From: Pseudomonas pharyngis
GTDB taxonomy: Bacteria > Pseudomonadota > Gammaproteobacteria > Pseudomonadales > Pseudomonadaceae
Reading direction: 5' to 3'
Length of the DNA stretch: 64,000 bases
Assembly (NCBI RefSeq): GCF_021602345.1
Contig: NZ_BQID01000002.1
Span: 434,001-498,000, forward strand
The position numbers were made by a program, and so were the translations under genes. A model generated the notes under the pieces. That model had not been told where the DNA came from. It saw only the letters and a list, made by a program, of their open reading frames with translations, and ran no database searches. Every line of letters begins with the position of its first letter. The stretch's first letter is position 1. Below, one piece after another: positions 8,375-17,799 of this stretch.

Positions 8375-10021
8375 TTACTGGGTGCTGATCGCACCGTCTA
8401 CCAGAGTTTGCGCTTCAGCCACCAACTGCTTGAGGTGGTCGTCGCCGATGAAGCTTTCGGCGTAGATCTTGTAGATATCTTCAGTGCCCGACGGACGTGC
8501 GGCAAACCAGCCGTTTTCGGTCATCACTTTCAGGCCTCCGATGGCCTGATCGTTACCCGGAGCCTTGCTGAGAATGCTCTGGATCTTCTCGCCCGCCAGT
8601 TCGGTCGAGGTGACCTGCTCCGGCGACAGCTTGCTCAGCAGGGCCTTCTGCTCCGGGTTGGCCTTGGCATCGACTCGCACCGAGAACGGTTCGCCCAGCT
8701 CGTCGGTCAGCGCACGGTAGGCCTGGCTTGGGTCGCGGCCGGTGCGGGCAGTCATTTCAGCGGCCAGCAGGGCTGGAATCAGGCCGTCCTTGTCGGTGCT
8801 CCAGACACCGCCGTCCTTGCGCAGGAACGAGGCGCCAGCGCTTTCTTCGCCGCCAAACCCCAGCGAACCGTCGAACAGACCGTCAGCGAACCATTTGAAA
8901 CCGACCGGCACTTCGTACAGGCGACGGCCCAGACGCTTGGTCACGCGATCGATCAGGCCGCTGCTGACCACGGTTTTACCCACGGCCGCGTCGGCACGCC
9001 ATTGCGGACGGTTCTGGAACAGGTAGTCAATCGACACCGCCAGATAATTGTTCGGTGCCAGCAGGCCGCCGGACGGTGTGACAATGCCGTGACGGTCGTG
9101 ATCCGGGTCGCAGGCGAAGGCCACGTCAAAGCGTTCCTTCAGACCGATCAGGCCTTGCATGGCATGGCTGGACGATGGGTCCATGCGGATCTGACCGTCC
9201 CAGTCGACGGTCATGAAGCGGAACGTCGAATCGACTTCCTTGTTCACCACCTCCAGGTCCAGACGATAGTGCTCGGCAATCGCCGACCAGTAGCGCACCC
9301 CTGCTCCGCCCAGCGGATCGACGCCCAAGCGCAGTTTGGCGCCGCGAATGGCATCGAAGTCGATGACGTTGATCAGGTCGGCCACGTAGGTGTTGACGTA
9401 GTCGTGACGGTGGGTGGTTGCGGCCTTGAGCGCCTGCTCGTAGCTGATGCGTTTGACGCCTGCCAGTTTATTGGCCAGCAGTTCGTTGGCCTTGGCTTCG
9501 ATCCACTTGGTGATGTGGGTATCGGCCGGGCCACCGTTGGTTGGGTTGTACTTGTAGCCGCCGCTTTGTGGCGGGTTGTGCGACGGGGTGATGACGATGC
9601 CGTCGGCAAGACCCGTGGTGCGACCACGGTTGTAGCAAAGAATGGCGTGAGAAACCGCCGGGGTCGGCGTGTATTCATCACCTTCGGCGATCATTACGGT
9701 CACGCCGTTTGCCGCCAGTACTTCCAGGGCGCTCGCCCCGGCCGGGGTCGACAGCGCATGCGTGTCGATGCCGACGAACAGCGGCCCGGTGATGCCCTGG
9801 GCTTCGCGATACAGGCAGATCGCCTGGCTGATGGCCAGAACGTGCCACTCGTTGAAACTCAAATCAAAGGAACTGCCCCGGTGCCCGGAGGTGCCGAACG
9901 CCACGCGCTGGGTGGAAACCGAGGCGTCGGGTTGACCGGTGTAATACGCCGTAACCAGTCGCGGGATGTCGACCAACAGTTCTGCCGGTGCCGGTTTGCC
10001 CGCAAAAGGACTGAGTGTCAT
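8375..10021 (-). CDS. pgm: Phosphoglucomutase, alpha-D-glucose phosphate-specific
   Basis: A 548-residue enzyme of the alpha-D-phosphohexomutase superfamily, interconverting glucose 1-phosphate and glucose 6-phosphate in the cytoplasm. Key motifs are present: GTSGHRGSS near residue 43, the phosphoserine loop TPSHNP (Ser147), the Mg-binding DPDHDRHG (from residue 305), the sugar-binding [10 protein letters not shown], and the C-terminal phosphate loop [16 protein letters not shown]. Length and motif forms match the E. coli Pgm type rather than AlgC or GlmM. AGAGG precedes the ATG. It is probably a housekeeping gene transcribed on its own. Confidence 0.95.
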   Translation of the reverse strand: MTLSPFAGKPAPAELLVDIPRLVTAYYTGQPDASVSTQRVAFGTSGHRGSSFDLSFNEWHVLAISQAICLYREAQGITGPLFVGIDTHALSTPAGASALEVLAANGVTVMIAEGDEYTPTPAVSHAILCYNRGRTTGLADGIVITPSHNPPQSGGYKYNPTNGGPADTHITKWIEAKANELLANKLAGVKRISYEQALKAATTHRHDYVNTYVADLINVIDFDAIRGAKLRLGVDPLGGAGVRYWSAIAEHYRLDLEVVNKEVDSTFRFMTVDWDGQIRMDPSSSHAMQGLIGLKERFDVAFACDPDHDRHGIVTPSGGLLAPNNYLAVSIDYLFQNRPQWRADAAVGKTVVSSGLIDRVTKRLGRRLYEVPVGFKWFADGLFDGSLGFGGEESAGASFLRKDGGVWSTDKDGLIPALLAAEMTARTGRDPSQAYRALTDELGEPFSVRVDAKANPEQKALLSKLSPEQVTSTELAGEKIQSILSKAPGNDQAIGGLKVMTENGWFAARPSGTEDIYKIYAESFIGDDHLKQLVAEAQTLVDGAISTQ

Positions 10022-10097
10022 GCAAAACCTCTGAAATAGAGTGGTTCAAGAAATTACAAGGGAGTTTACTGGCAGTTTGTCCGGAGTGCGATGGGGT

Positions 10098-11528
10098 CTA
10101 TTGCACACAGGCCGGGTGTTTTCGAACATCCGCCCGCGGAGCCAGTCGTAACGCATCCCCAAGCAATCCGACAAGTCTTAACAACTCGAGTTCGGCGCTG
10201 CCGGTCACACTCAGACGCAGGTTCTGCGCGTGCAGCCCCTGGAGGCTGAACAGCTCTCCGGGTGCAATCAGCACGTGTTGTTTAAGTAACCGCTGAAACA
10301 CGGCATCCATGGTGATCGGGCGCGCAGAATGCAGCCAGATCGTTGCACCGCCCCGGGGTTCGATGATCTGCACAACGTCGCCGAGGCGTTCATGTATCAG
10401 CTCGATCCATCGCGTCCGACGCTCCCTGAGTATGCGCTTGAGCACCGGCAAGTGCTGGTCGACCCGCCCGCTTCCATAGAGTCGGGCGATGGCCTTTTGC
10501 CGGATCGGTGAAAGGCGAAACGAACGCAACAGGAAGTGACGCTGCAAATCGGCGCGCCATTGTCGCGACAGGACAAACCCATAGGGGGCTTCAACCCCGA
10601 TGATTTTTTCGAACATGGAAAAGATCAACAGCCGGTCGGGATCCACCAGCTCGCGCAGTGGCTCACCGTCATCGTCGTCCAGCAACTCGCCATGACAATC
10701 GTTCTCCAAAACCCAGGTGCCATGATTCGCGAGAAGTTGTGCGACGGCCTGGCGACTGTCCGGAGGGTGACGGCTGCCGTGGGGCATGTTCAGTTTCGAG
10801 GACAACAGGATCAGCCGCACCCGCTCGGTTTCGAGCAGCCTCTGCAGTGTCTGCAGATCGAGCGCCCCGTCTGGCTGAATCGGCAGTTCAATGACCCGGA
10901 CTTCGGCAGACTCAAGCAAGCGCAGGATCATCCAGTCACACGGCGACTCGACGACTACGGTTGAGTGGCGCAGCCCGAGAACTGCGATCAGGATTTCCAG
11001 CACCCCTCTCAGATCGGCACCGATATAGACATCTTCGGCGTGCCAGCAATGTGTCGCCGACGAGGTGTAGCGGGCCGCCAGCAACGTGCGCAGCTCCAAT
11101 TCACCGCAAGGCTGGGCGGGCGTCTGCAAGTGCTGGGGATACTGACGCAGCAGCTCTCGCTCGAGCGTCAGCAAGGGACGATCCAGGGGCTGAACCAACG
11201 CCGGCTCATCGGCACTCAGTACCTGCATGCCAGCGCATCTGGCATTGACGTAGACGGTTTCCAGCAAATCACTGCCGCGTCCTGGCGGCATGACCGTCGA
11301 TGTCGCCTGTGCAAAGTATCCGGACTTGGCCACGGAGTAGACCCGCCCTTCTCTCTCCAGCAGCGCGTAGGCGTACTGAACGGTCGAGATCGATACGTTC
11401 AACCGTTCGGCCAATTGCCTCAACGATGGCAATCGAATGGCTCCCTGATTGCCCGGTTCGCTGATCAGTTGGGTCAGGTAGCGGTAGACCGCCTGATAGG
11501 CAAAATCGGAGGTTTGCGACTCATTCAT
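10098..11528 (-). CDS. MocR/PdxR-type regulator (GntR helix-turn-helix fused to aminotransferase fold)
   Basis: A 476-residue protein. The N-terminal winged helix (IRLPSLRQLAERLNVSISTVQYAYALLEREGRVY, about residues 30-65) is GntR-like. The rest is a class I aminotransferase fold with VLENDCHGELL and an SMFEKIIGVEAPYGFV segment whose lysine corresponds to the PLP-binding position. The start at 11528 (MNESQTSD) is chosen because a longer frame would overlap the upstream gene; its Shine-Dalgarno is weak. It lies 49 bp downstream of the 484-residue unknown gene in the same direction, so the two are probably co-transcribed. Targets are not evident. Confidence 0.85.
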   Translation of the reverse strand: MNESQTSDFAYQAVYRYLTQLISEPGNQGAIRLPSLRQLAERLNVSISTVQYAYALLEREGRVYSVAKSGYFAQATSTVMPPGRGSDLLETVYVNARCAGMQVLSADEPALVQPLDRPLLTLERELLRQYPQHLQTPAQPCGELELRTLLAARYTSSATHCWHAEDVYIGADLRGVLEILIAVLGLRHSTVVVESPCDWMILRLLESAEVRVIELPIQPDGALDLQTLQRLLETERVRLILLSSKLNMPHGSRHPPDSRQAVAQLLANHGTWVLENDCHGELLDDDDGEPLRELVDPDRLLIFSMFEKIIGVEAPYGFVLSRQWRADLQRHFLLRSFRLSPIRQKAIARLYGSGRVDQHLPVLKRILRERRTRWIELIHERLGDVVQIIEPRGGATIWLHSARPITMDAVFQRLLKQHVLIAPGELFSLQGLHAQNLRLSVTGSAELELLRLVGLLGDALRLAPRADVRKHPACVQ

Positions 11529-11577
11529 GAGCCGGTGCCCGTAGATACTTCCCCGTGGCCGGGCAGCAAGATCACAT

Positions 11578-13032
11578 TCAACCTTCCGCCGAACGATCAC
11601 TCGCTGTGACCTCGTGCTCGGGCAATTCCTGCGTTTTGGCGAAAGGCTCACCCATCCGGATTGCATCCATTGCATACAACCGACAGATCAGTCGCAGGGG
11701 TAAACCGCTGACATCGGTCATCCATTGCAGAACCTGCTCTGGCGCGTGCAGGCCCTGCATGGCACGGTGCAGATCGGGCATGGCGACCAGCATGCCCGGA
11801 TGGCAAGTGCGCAAGAATCGTTCAAGGCCGGCGCCGGCATCGATAAAGGGCGCGAACAACAGACAAACCACCTGCGCCTCGTTGAGGCCGAAATTCTTTT
11901 GCAGCGCCGCCGCAGCCAGCGACCGCTGCCCGTCCAGATCGGACAGATTGCCGAACCGGGATATGAAGCGTTCGCAAACCTGTTCAGGCGTGTTCCGGCG
12001 GCGCATCATCGCCAGGCATTGCTGCAGATAGTCCGATACACCGGCCTCGTAACTGCGGCCTTCCGTGTAACTGGCTTGCAGCCCCTTCAGGTAGGCACCG
12101 AGCAAGGGGTCGTTACATTCACCGGCACGCGCTTCAAACATCAGTTCATCGGCTTGGAACCCAAGAAAATCGCTGAGCAAAGGCCAGCGCTCCTCCATCT
12201 TGCCGACCACCATATCGTCGATGCCGATATAGCTGGTGCGGCGACAGGCCTCGAACTCACCCAGCGGCCGCCATGGCACCCGGTCTTCCTCGGAATAGAG
12301 CTCGCGATAACAATCGCCACCGATGCTGTCGAGCAATCCGAACAGTTCATCGAACCCCACTCCCCTTCGCACCAGCTCGCCAATGCCGGCCTTGCGCACC
12401 GCCCGGTCGAGACCGTCGATAAACTGCTCCTGACGGCGCGCGTTGTCGCTGCTGATCAAGGCGTCGACACCGTTGTTCCAGCGGGCAACCTGGCCATAGA
12501 ACTCGGCAGTGGTCAGATACAGGTCGTCCCACAGTGTCAGCTCCTCATCCCGTCCACGACGATGACCCACCATCAGCAGATTGAGTCTGCCGGCCTCTCG
12601 CCCCTCATCGCTGACAGGCGCCAGATGGTTGAAAGGCAGGATCTCGCGATGATCCACCATCAGAAGCTCGACCCTTGGGTCGTCATGCAGGAACAGAGCA
12701 CTGAAGCTGCGATGCATGTTGTGCAGTGCGGAATCCGGTACGCCATTGCAACGCACGGTGGCGACCCGCAACTGAAATGTGGCGGGCGCACGGCCGGCGA
12801 TGCTCAACTGGGCGGCGCGTAACAGGGCCAGGCTGTAACAGCAATCACGGGTACCGGATTGAGTCACCAATACCTTGAATTCACCGATGCGATCCATCCC
12901 CCCCGCAGCAACCGCCAGGCGCTGGATCAACAGCTGCAATGCCGTGCGTTCGGCACGTGAAAAGAAACTCAGCAGGCGTTGCAATACTTGCTGGTAGACA
13001 TAATTCATTGCCTGATCATGGATCGTGCTCAT
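11578..13032 (-). CDS. Unrecognised 484-residue protein upstream of a MocR regulator
   Basis: I do not recognise this family. The protein begins MSTIHDQAMNYVYQQVLQRL at an ATG preceded by GGTGAAG, and its codon use is fully Pseudomonas-like. It has no signal peptide or membrane segments. The N-terminal part contains an FSRAERTALQLLIQRL helix and a hydrophobic beta-type stretch around a DCCYSLALLRAAQ helix. The middle is acidic with many aromatic residues. The C-terminal third has NEAQVVCLLFAPFIDAG. The close upstream position relative to the MocR gene suggests a shared transcript and possibly a shared role. It could be a polyketide-independent host- or amine-response protein, but nothing supports a specific function. 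Confidence 0.7.
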   Translation of the reverse strand: MSTIHDQAMNYVYQQVLQRLLSFFSRAERTALQLLIQRLAVAAGGMDRIGEFKVLVTQSGTRDCCYSLALLRAAQLSIAGRAPATFQLRVATVRCNGVPDSALHNMHRSFSALFLHDDPRVELLMVDHREILPFNHLAPVSDEGREAGRLNLLMVGHRRGRDEELTLWDDLYLTTAEFYGQVARWNNGVDALISSDNARRQEQFIDGLDRAVRKAGIGELVRRGVGFDELFGLLDSIGGDCYRELYSEEDRVPWRPLGEFEACRRTSYIGIDDMVVGKMEERWPLLSDFLGFQADELMFEARAGECNDPLLGAYLKGLQASYTEGRSYEAGVSDYLQQCLAMMRRRNTPEQVCERFISRFGNLSDLDGQRSLAAAALQKNFGLNEAQVVCLLFAPFIDAGAGLERFLRTCHPGMLVAMPDLHRAMQGLHAPEQVLQWMTDVSGLPLRLICRLYAMDAIRMGEPFAKTQELPEHEVTASDRSAEG

Positions 13033-13529
13033 CAGTACTTCACCCGGTATCAAAGGTTTATATCGCGCGGCCACGAATGGCGAACGCACAATCATTCTTC
13101 ATTAATTAATAGACGCTGAAATGCTAACACTTAAGTTTTCGTAGTTATTTGAAACAGTTGAGCGCGCGGCGTCTCGGATTTGCGAGCAGCATGACCGAAA
13201 GCCCCGTCGTAGCTGGGCTCTTCGAGAAAGTGAGTTTTCCTAGGAAACTTCTTACAAGCCCCTGCGCACGATGAGCACAAGAAAAAAAGAAGGGATTACA
13301 TAGCGCCCCTACAAACATTAAACAAAAGTTTGAGGCGCGATGATAAACAGCTGATTGATATTGCACGGAGCAAATAGAATGCACAGACATAGCTCATTCC
13401 TTGAGATGAAAGTAGTCATTCAATTATCAGGGTCTTAAGGGCAATTAGAAGATACAGATCGAGAGCAAAAACCAGTTCAGTTGCTGAACAGCCCCAGGCG
13501 TCTGGCCCAGGGTTTCTCGATGTCTGAAG
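13033..13529. other. AT-rich intergenic stretch, no gene seen
   Basis: About 500 bp between two minus-strand genes. Short frames occur, but none has a convincing ribosome binding site or family resemblance. The portion close to 13033 should carry the promoter for the unknown/MocR pair, consistent with its AT-rich tract (TTCATTAATTAATAG). Confidence 0.4.
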
Positions 13530-13566
13530 GAAAAAACGCACAAGAGTCCGTGGGGCCACGGACTCT
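13530..13566 (-). terminator. Rho-independent terminator of the dehydrogenase gene
   Basis: AGAGTCCGTGG / CCACGGACTCT stem just past the stop of the 13577-14599 gene, followed on the minus strand by a TTTTTT run. Confidence 0.88.
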
Positions 13567-13576
13567 AATTGGAAGG

Positions 13577-14599
13577 TCAGGCAGTTTCGATTTGCAGGGC
13601 AACCCGCTCGCGGCATGGGCACTCGTCCATGTAGCGGTGAGCTTCGACAAACTCGTTGAACGGAAACACCCGGGTCTTGAGCGGAAGCAGCACACGGTCG
13701 GCGGTGAGCTGGTTGATATCACGCAAGGCACGTTGCAAGGCGACGTGGTCCTGGATGATGCCCAGCTCTGGCTTGCCGGTGAAGTTGCCGATGCAGTGCA
13801 CGAAGAACTGAATGTTCTTCTGGAACGCCGCACAGGCCGGGAACGGCGTCTGGTTGCCGCCCTGCAAGCCGTACAGCACCAGGCTTCCACGGGGCGCCAG
13901 CACATCACCGAGCAGCGACATCTGTGGCCCGCCGAGCCCGTCGAACACCACGTCGACACCCCGGTTGTCGGTGATCTTGTTGATTCGCATCAACAGGTCT
14001 TCTTCTTCGGTGACGATCACTTTCTCGGCACCGAGCGACAGCAGGTACTCGCGCTCTTCCGCCGTTTTGGTAGCGGCAATCACCCGCACACCCAGCGCCT
14101 TGCCCAACTGGACGAAGGACGGCCCGGCACAGTGACTGGCGTCGGTCACCAGGGCGAACTGCCCGGGTTTGACCCGTGCCAGATCGACGTAACCGAAATA
14201 GGCGATCAACAGCGGCGTGTAATGCACGCTGGCTTCAATCGGGCTGAGCACGTCCGGATAACGGGTCAGCGCGGTGCGCGGCAGAACGATCAGTTCGCCG
14301 TAGACCGGATAATCATTGGGGCTCTCGGCCGGGAAGCTGGCCACCTTGTCGCCCACGGCCAGATCTTCGACGCCGTCGCCGATGGCCGTGACCACGCCAG
14401 CCATTTCATGACCCAGGCCTGAAGGCAGACGCGCCTGGGACGACGCCAGATTCTGGCGCCACAGCGTGTCATACCAGCTGATGCCGATTGCCTCGACACG
14501 CACCTGCACTTCGCCAGGACCTGGCTGAGCAGCCGCATGCTCTTCGCATTTGAGCACCTCGGCCGGACCAAACTTGTGAAAACGGATCGTGCGGGACAT
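13577..14599 (-). CDS. Zinc-type/quinone-oxidoreductase-like MDR alcohol dehydrogenase
   Basis: A 340-residue medium-chain dehydrogenase/reductase. The N-terminal GroES-like domain contains GHEMAGVVTAIGDGVEDLAVGD, and the Rossmann part has VKPGQFALVTDASHCAGPSFVQLGKALGVRVIA. The usual catalytic zinc Cys/His pair is not obvious, and a structural-zinc four-Cys lobe is absent, so it resembles the zinc-less quinone oxidoreductase/enoyl reductase branch. GAGG lies upstream of the ATG at 14599. It is divergent from a LysR gene over a 270-bp gap, the usual arrangement for a LysR regulator and its target. Substrate unknown. Confidence 0.88.
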   Translation of the reverse strand: MSRTIRFHKFGPAEVLKCEEHAAAQPGPGEVQVRVEAIGISWYDTLWRQNLASSQARLPSGLGHEMAGVVTAIGDGVEDLAVGDKVASFPAESPNDYPVYGELIVLPRTALTRYPDVLSPIEASVHYTPLLIAYFGYVDLARVKPGQFALVTDASHCAGPSFVQLGKALGVRVIAATKTAEEREYLLSLGAEKVIVTEEEDLLMRINKITDNRGVDVVFDGLGGPQMSLLGDVLAPRGSLVLYGLQGGNQTPFPACAAFQKNIQFFVHCIGNFTGKPELGIIQDHVALQRALRDINQLTADRVLLPLKTRVFPFNEFVEAHRYMDECPCRERVALQIETA

Positions 14600-14869
14600 C
14601 GCAAACCTCGTCAAAGTAACCTCTAATGCCCTGAACTCTATCTGGGCTTTCCAGCCAAGACTATCAGTGGCTATTAATAGTCGACATGCCTGTCATTGAT
14701 TCCGCAGCATGGCCAGCATTGAAAAAATCCATGAAAAATCTGCTGCCGCCTTCTCAGTAAAGCTGAATTACCCGGTGCAGAGTACCAGCCTTTCCCCGTA
14801 AGATTCATGCCGGCCATTGTTCTCATATGGTCGCTCTCGTCAAGCTTGATGACTCTGCCAGGACTCCAG

Positions 14870-15784
14870 ATGAATCGTAATGACCTGCGTCGTGTCGACC
14901 TCAACCTGTTGATCGTGTTCGAAACGCTGATGCATGAGCGCAGCGTGACCCGTGCGGCGGAAAAGCTGTTCCTCGGACAGCCGGCGATCAGCGCGGCGCT
15001 GTCGCGCCTGCGCGGCCTGTTCGACGATCCTTTGTTCGTGCGCACCGGACGCAGCATGGAACCTTCCGCCCGCGCGGTGGAAATCTTCGCCCTGCTCTCC
15101 CCGGCCCTGGACTCGATTTCCACCGCCGTCAGCCGTGCAGCGGAATTCGACCCGGCTACCAGCACTTCGGTATTTCGCATAGGCCTGTCGGACGATGTCG
15201 AATTCGCGCTGCTGCCGATGCTGCTCAAGCGCCTGCGCGCCGAGGCGCCCGGCATTGTGCTGGTGGTGCGTCGCGTCAACTACATCCTGATGCCCGGCTT
15301 GCTCGCCTCCGGCGAAATCTCCATCGGCGTCAGCTACACCACCGACCTGCCGGCCAACGCCAAACGCAAGGTCCTGCGCCGCAGCGCCCCCAAGTTGCTG
15401 CGCGCCGATACCGTGCCGGGGCCGCTGAGCCTGGACGATTACTGCGCCCGCCCGCATGCGCTGGTGTCGTTTGCCGGCGACCTCAGTGGTTTCGTCGATG
15501 AAGAGCTGGAAAAACTCGGGCGTAAACGGCATGTGGTACTGGCGGTGCCGCAGTTCAATGGACTGGGTACGCTGCTGGCGGGCACCGACATCGTCGCGAC
15601 CGTCCCCGATTACACGGCGGAAGCACTGACGGCGGCTGGTGGTCTTCGCGCGGAAGATCCACCGTTGCCGACGCGCACGTTTGAACTGCACATGGCCTGG
15701 CGCGGGTCGCAGGACAACGATCCGGGTGAGCGCTGGTTACGGTCGCGGATTCAGATGTTTTTCGGGGACCCCGATAGCTTGTAA
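14870..15784 (+). CDS. LysR-family transcriptional regulator
   Basis: A 304-residue LysR protein with the N-terminal helix-turn-helix LNLLIVFETLMHERSVTRAAEKLFLGQPAISAALSRLRGLF-type pattern in residues 10-50, followed by the periplasmic-binding-like effector domain. The start at MNRNDLRR fits family length and has AGGACTCC upstream. It is divergent from the MDR dehydrogenase, which it probably controls. Its stop is about 100 bp before the integrase repeats, so it marks the left backbone edge of the island. Confidence 0.9.
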   Translation: MNRNDLRRVDLNLLIVFETLMHERSVTRAAEKLFLGQPAISAALSRLRGLFDDPLFVRTGRSMEPSARAVEIFALLSPALDSISTAVSRAAEFDPATSTSVFRIGLSDDVEFALLPMLLKRLRAEAPGIVLVVRRVNYILMPGLLASGEISIGVSYTTDLPANAKRKVLRRSAPKLLRADTVPGPLSLDDYCARPHALVSFAGDLSGFVDEELEKLGRKRHVVLAVPQFNGLGTLLAGTDIVATVPDYTAEALTAAGGLRAEDPPLPTRTFELHMAWRGSQDNDPGERWLRSRIQMFFGDPDSL

Positions 15785-15884
15785 TGGAGTTCCAGTGAAT
15801 TCCATAAAACAGTTTTATAACAATAGGTTATTGGTAATTTCAGTCCATTACCGCCTGTCTAAATCCAATGGATTCCACGACTCA

Positions 15885-15946
15885 TGGGGGCATAATTGGG
15901 GGCAAATTTCGGTTCCTTAAAAAGGATGCCCCCACCGATGCCCCCA
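15885..15946. repeat. Paired TGGGGGCA / TGCCCCCA repeats ahead of the integrase
   Basis: TGGGGGCA occurs at 15885-15892 and 15897-15904. Its inverse TGCCCCCA occurs at 15927-15934 and 15939-15946. Both pairs have a 12-bp period. They flank the probable integrase start, so they could be arm-type integrase binding sites and could also let the integrase control its own expression. The core attachment site was not identified, and no tRNA gene is visible next to it. Confidence 0.65.
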
Positions 15947-17206
15947 GCTAATGCGGTCGTTTTCAAACGAAAACTCAGCGATGCCTTGATCCGCTCGCTG
16001 ACCGAACCCGGCAAGCACGCCGACGGCGAAGTCCCTGGTCTCTACTTGGAGGTGAGGGCGTCGAGCAGGGTCGGCAAATCCCCTTCCAAGGTTTGGCGAT
16101 TGAAGTATCGGCTGCATGGTAAGGAAAACCGCTTCTCCATCGGCGCTTACCCCGACATTGGTCTCAAGGAGGCGCGCGACATTGCCCGTGGCGCACGCCG
16201 CGACGTGGCTAACCACACTGCACCGCTCAAGGCCAAGACCGCCAAGATCGAAGCACACCTGCTCAACGAGGTGCGCACCTTCGAATACGTAGCCAAGCAA
16301 TGGTTGGCATTCAAGTCTGCCGAACTGGTAACCAAATCCATCTCGGGGTTTAACGGAGCGCTGAACAACCACATCTTGCCCGCGATTGGTAAAAAACCGG
16401 TCAGCGAGATCAAACTGGAGCACATCACCACAGTCATTACGGAGTTGCGACGTCAGCGCACCATGGCCATGGCCCGGCGCGTGCGTACCATCATCCGTGC
16501 CGTTCTGGGTTTTGCCGAGGGGCGCGGATGGGTGGAACGCAATGTGGCGCTCAGCAACATTGAGGAGTTGAAGATCCGCCATGTCGTGACCAGCAACCCA
16601 GCGATCGAAAGGCCAGCCGACCTAGGCAAGTTTCTCCTGCGTCTGGATGACTGCAACGACGGCAGCGTTGCCGCCGCAATGCGTCTGCTGGTCATGTTGC
16701 CGGTCCGCCCAGGCGAACTGGTGCGGATGCGCTGGGAAGATGTCGACTTGGTGGGCGCGGATTGGCGTTATGTGGTGAGCAAGACCAAGCATCTGGATAA
16801 GAGCAAGCACATCGTGCCGTTGCCTGAGCAAGCCTTGGTTCAGTTACGTGAGCTACATAAAACCCGCGTGGTGGATGAAGAAGGCAAAGGCTGGGTGTTC
16901 GTCTCGCCGGTCTATCCGGGACGCCCCATAAACCCGACCTCCATGCTCAAGTCCTTTCAGCGTATCTGGCCGGAGTACAACATTACTGCCCACGGCTTTC
17001 GCGCCACCTTCCGGACCATAGCCCACGAGCATTTGGGTATAGATCCTATCGTGCTTGAACTGTCTTTATCCCACCGAATGCCGGGTGCGCTCGGGGCTGT
17101 GTATGCACGGGCTCAATTGCTGGCGCAACGCCGAGAGGCTTCCCAACAATGGGCGAACTACCTAGATCAGTTGCGTCAAAACGCGGCGCGAATAACCACA
17201 GATTGA
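15926..17206 (+). CDS. P4-type tyrosine site-specific integrase
   Basis: A 426-residue integrase with an N-terminal DUF4102-like arm-binding domain (GLYLEVRASS...KVWRLKYRLHGKENRFSIGAYPDIGL), a central core-binding SAM-like region and a C-terminal catalytic domain. Catalytic residues are visible: Arg261 in LPVRPGELVRMRW, Lys in SKTKH, His356 and Arg359 in AHGFRATFR, His383 in LSHR and Tyr393 in AVYARAQ. It appears intact. The start is uncertain: ATGs at 15926 and 15938 are both possible and a frame is open from 15896. Orientation away from the LysR gene suggests that the island lies to its right. Confidence 0.92.
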   Translation: MPPPMPPANAVVFKRKLSDALIRSLTEPGKHADGEVPGLYLEVRASSRVGKSPSKVWRLKYRLHGKENRFSIGAYPDIGLKEARDIARGARRDVANHTAPLKAKTAKIEAHLLNEVRTFEYVAKQWLAFKSAELVTKSISGFNGALNNHILPAIGKKPVSEIKLEHITTVITELRRQRTMAMARRVRTIIRAVLGFAEGRGWVERNVALSNIEELKIRHVVTSNPAIERPADLGKFLLRLDDCNDGSVAAAMRLLVMLPVRPGELVRMRWEDVDLVGADWRYVVSKTKHLDKSKHIVPLPEQALVQLRELHKTRVVDEEGKGWVFVSPVYPGRPINPTSMLKSFQRIWPEYNITAHGFRATFRTIAHEHLGIDPIVLELSLSHRMPGALGAVYARAQLLAQRREASQQWANYLDQLRQNAARITTD

Positions 17207-17433
17207 CGATACAGCGAATACAAATCAGGAGATTGGAGCGGGAAACGAGACTCGCATCTGGCGTCCGACCCATTGAAATCTAAGGGGTTTATTTTCTTGC
17301 CGAAGCAGGAAAAGACTCAATTCTGGACTTGTTTTTGGGGTGTATCAAGGGCCAAGACGCAGGTGATTCGGCGAACGACCACCACGTCCCAGCTCTGAGC
17401 CAGTTGCCTGACATTAGTGGCGACTGAATAGTC

Positions 17434-17716
17434 CTAGCGTGGAGTTTTTTCAAAACACAGTGCCAGACTACTTATGTCCACATCCGAAAGCTTGCCTGCC
17501 AGGAATCGTACTTTTAGCCACGACCTCAGGTAGGCATAACGCGCCTGGGCCAGATTGCGGAGCGCATCGTAGTATCGCTGCTCGTCATCCAGAATATCGG
17601 AATTGACACGCTCCCCGCCCGCCACGCTTTTTTTTCATTGCCACGGTCAATTCCTGAGCCGAATTTACGGCAAGCTGAAAAGCTCGCATTTTGGAAAAGC
17701 TGCCGCTGCGACTCAC
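17434..17716 (-). pseudogene. C-terminal remnant of a TolC-family type I secretion outer-membrane protein
   Basis: The minus frame ending at 17434 reads SDILDDEQRYYDALRNLAQA followed by RYAYLRSWLKVRFLAGKLS, which is the typical coiled-coil end of AprF/TolC-like proteins. Upstream, in a different frame, FQLAVNSAQELTVAM matches the preceding helix of the same family. The two frames meet at a run of eight A residues on the minus strand (near 17627-17634), so a single-base insertion broke the gene. Nothing N-terminal of this remains. It is most likely a leftover of an earlier insertion event. Confidence 0.65.
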
Positions 17717-17755
17717 CGGACGTTGTGGATCAATCAATAGCCATTGATTACAAAT

Positions 17756-17790
17756 GCAGGCACGATCTGTACTTCAACGCTCGTGCCCGC
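17756..17790 (-). terminator. Imperfect hairpin after the SCP2 gene
   Basis: GCGGGCACGA / TCGTGCCTGC arms on the minus strand with a 15-nt loop, 10 bp past the SCP2 stop. The T-tract is weak. Confidence 0.4.
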
Positions 17791-17799
17791 ATATTTGAT

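Noticed and set aside
8408-10039. 543-codon plus frame opposite pgm
   Set aside because: It is an antisense shadow; pgm on the other strand has all catalytic motifs.
11725-12822. 365-codon plus frame opposite the 484-residue unknown
   Set aside because: No start signal and poor composition; the minus frame has the better ribosome binding site and codon pattern, and fits the MocR pairing.
13145-13622. Two short minus frames of 81 and 68 codons upstream and over the terminator region
   Set aside because: No ribosome binding site, AT-rich composition, and one overlaps the dehydrogenase terminator and coding end.
15785-15884. Possible tRNA or tRNA fragment as integrase attachment site
   Set aside because: No cloverleaf, T-loop GTTCGA-type segment or CCA end could be found on either strand.
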